A DNA stretch of 6,387 nucleotides from positions 1 to 6,387 of the forward strand of contig JAQBTZ010000034.1 in the NCBI GenBank assembly GCA_027624675.1, in the 5' to 3' direction. Source of the DNA: a bacterium. Its GTDB lineage: Bacteria; Patescibacteriota; WWE3; 2-01-FULL-39-13; JAQBTZ01. Below, in pieces: positions 4,915 to 6,387 of the stretch (position 1 is its first letter; each line of letters opens with the position of its first letter). The position numbers and the translations under genes are program-made. A model generated the notes under the pieces. The model searched no databases. It was not told the origin of the DNA and was given only the letters and a program-made list of their open reading frames with translations.

Positions 4915-6387
4915 ATGAACAACAATAAAAATTACGAAGGATCACAGCTATATAAAATTAGACATAGTGCAGAACATGTTTTAATGCAAGCTATGAAAGA
5001 GCTAGGTTTTAAATTTTATATGGCAATGGGACCTGCAACTAGCGATGGGTTTTACTTTGACTTTGAGTTATTAGAAGGCGAGATAACAGAAAATGATTTT
5101 GCAAAAATAGAAGCAAAAATGCAAGAGATAATTGATCGCAAACTTGTAATTTCAAAACATATTATTTCAGAATCTGATGCAAAAGAGTTATTCCAAAACA
5201 ACCCGTACAAAATAGAGTGGATAGAGAAATTTGTAAGCGAGGGCAAAGAACTAAGCGTTTACTACACAGGAAATGTTGAAGATAATAACAGTTTCGTAGA
5301 TTTATGCTCGGGACCTCACGTTGAAAATACTAAAGATATAAAAGCATTTAAACTACTTTCTATTGCGGGGGCATACTGGCACGGTGATGAAAAAAATATA
5401 ATGTTAACTAGGATTTATGGAACAGCATTTGAAAGCCAGCAAGAGCTAGATCAATATTTAGAAATGGTCGAAGAGGCAAAAAAACGAGATCATAGAAAGT
5501 TAGGAAAAGATTTAGGGTTATTTGTTTTTTCTGATGTTGTAGGTAAAGGATTACCACTATGGACTGCAAAAGGAGCAACAGTTAGACGAGAGCTTGAAAG
5601 ATATATTGTTGATGAAGAGATAAAAAGAGGTTACCAGCATGTAATAACTCCTGATATTGCAAAAATTGAACTATACGAAAAGTCAGGTCACTATCCATAT
5701 TATAAAGATTCAATGTACGCTCCAATTGTCGATAATGATGAGAAGTTTATGCTAAGACCAATGACATGCCCACATCACTACGAACTATACCTTAGTGAAC
5801 CTCGAAGCTATAAAGATCTTCCAATGCGTATTGCAGAAGTTGCAAAGTTATATAGATACGAAAAATCAGGAGAACTAACAGGTCTGCTTAGAGTTAGGAG
5901 TTTCTGTTTAGCCGATGCTCATATAATTTGTGCTGATCCTAATCAAGCAAAACAAGAAATATCAAGTGCATTAGATTTAATTGAAGATATTGCACAAACA
6001 TTTGGATTAAAAATGGGAGAAAATTATTGGTACAGACTTTCATTGGGAAACAGAGAAGAAGATAAAAAATACTTTAAGGACGATGCTGCTTGGGATGAAA
6101 GTGAAGAGATTTTAAGACAGATACTAAAAGAAAGAAAAGCAGAATATTACGAAGCAGAAAATGAAGCTGCATTTTATGGTCCAAAGATCGATGTACAGAT
6201 GAAAAACATATTAGGTAAAGAGGATACAGCTTTTACAGTACAATACGATTTTGTAATGCCAAAAAGATTCAAACTAACTTACACTGGCCAAGATGGACAA
6301 GATAAAGAGGCAATTGTTGTTCATAGATCATCAATTGGAGCTATAGAGCGAATTATCGGATTTTTAATCGAATACTTTTCTGGTGCA
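4915..6387 (+). CDS. thrS: Threonyl-tRNA synthetase, TGS-less (3' end outside window)
   Basis: ThrRS charges tRNA-Thr with threonine in the cytoplasm. 491 codons are visible with no stop; the window ends in frame. The editing domain opens the protein with HSAEHVL (His17, His21) and DLCSGPHV (Cys131, His135), the HxxxH and CxxxH motifs that clear mischarged serine. The class II catalytic core follows: motif 1 around KGLPLWTAKGATVRRELE (about 219-236), motif 2 with Arg314 in YRYEKSG, and motif 3 with Arg479 in IGAIERIIGFLIE. The zinc ligands are Cys285 (MTCPHH), His336 (DAHI) and His470 (VVHRSS). The N-terminal TGS domain is missing: an in-frame TAG at 4903-4905 rules out an upstream extension of the ATG at 4915. 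The C-terminal anticodon-binding domain (about 100 residues) lies beyond the window. There is no Shine-Dalgarno. Expression should be controlled by the T-box just upstream. Confidence 0.97.
   Translation, partial: MNNNKNYEGSQLYKIRHSAEHVLMQAMKELGFKFYMAMGPATSDGFYFDFELLEGEITENDFAKIEAKMQEIIDRKLVISKHIISESDAKELFQNNPYKIEWIEKFVSEGKELSVYYTGNVEDNNSFVDLCSGPHVENTKDIKAFKLLSIAGAYWHGDEKNIMLTRIYGTAFESQQELDQYLEMVEEAKKRDHRKLGKDLGLFVFSDVVGKGLPLWTAKGATVRRELERYIVDEEIKRGYQHVITPDIAKIELYEKSGHYPYYKDSMYAPIVDNDEKFMLRPMTCPHHYELYLSEPRSYKDLPMRIAEVAKLYRYEKSGELTGLLRVRSFCLADAHIICADPNQAKQEISSALDLIEDIAQTFGLKMGENYWYRLSLGNREEDKKYFKDDAAWDESEEILRQILKERKAEYYEAENEAAFYGPKIDVQMKNILGKEDTAFTVQYDFVMPKRFKLTYTGQDGQDKEAIVVHRSSIGAIERIIGFLIEYFSGA

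Noticed and set aside
5052..5246. 64-codon open frame on the minus strand
   Set aside because: It lies inside the thrS editing-domain region in antisense and shows no signal of its own.
1..6387. UGA recoded as glycine (as in Gracilibacteria or SR1)
   Set aside because: No in-frame TGA occurs in any recognised gene and every visible stop is TAA.

Overview
The window is AT-rich (by eye roughly one third G+C) and looks like a chromosomal segment from a small-genome bacterium. The best guess is Patescibacteria (candidate phyla radiation, around Microgenomates, Katanobacteria or Dojkabacteria). This rests on compact overlapping genes, little sign of Shine-Dalgarno sequences, stripped-down housekeeping proteins (a trigger factor that seems to lack its PPIase domain and a threonyl-tRNA synthetase without TGS domain), and uncharacterised envelope proteins of a style common in that group. 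All seven genes whose ends are visible stop with TAA, and none has an in-frame TGA, so there is no sign of UGA recoding. The lineage is an inference.

Layout, left to right. Positions 1-1122 (+) hold the 3' end of tig (trigger factor) overlapping clpP (ClpP peptidase) by 8 nt, a protein-quality-control pair. At 1173-1249 is tRNA-Val(GAC) with an encoded CCA. That CCA is also the first arm of a perfect 9-bp hairpin, and it leads into an imperfect 85-nt tandem repeat rich in stem-loops (1247-1378). Positions 1382-3454 (+) hold three tightly packed genes of unknown function: a multi-spanning membrane protein, an exported helical protein with a clear signal peptide, and a small single-span protein. 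They read as one operon acting at the cell envelope. On the minus strand, 4611 down to 3447, lie a divergent-PAP2 (DUF212-like) membrane protein and truB (tRNA pseudouridine-55 synthase), overlapping by 35 nt. truB meets the third unknown gene tail to tail with an 8-nt overlap. Positions 4612-4914 are a 303-nt non-coding divergent region with a promoter and a T-box riboswitch. From 4915 to the window end runs thrS, open at its 3' end.

The most interesting element is the T-box leader of thrS. A full Stem I can be folded by hand, with an AGUA-containing specifier loop, an ACC (threonine) specifier, an AGAGA bulge and a GCUG (GNUG) apical motif. It is followed by a canonical antiterminator with the 7-nt UGGAACC bulge and a terminator ending in ten T. 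It should sense uncharged tRNA-Thr and control thrS. Its terminator stem appears to enclose the antiterminator instead of competing with it, which is unusual, and its 3' strand could alternatively pair with Stem I.
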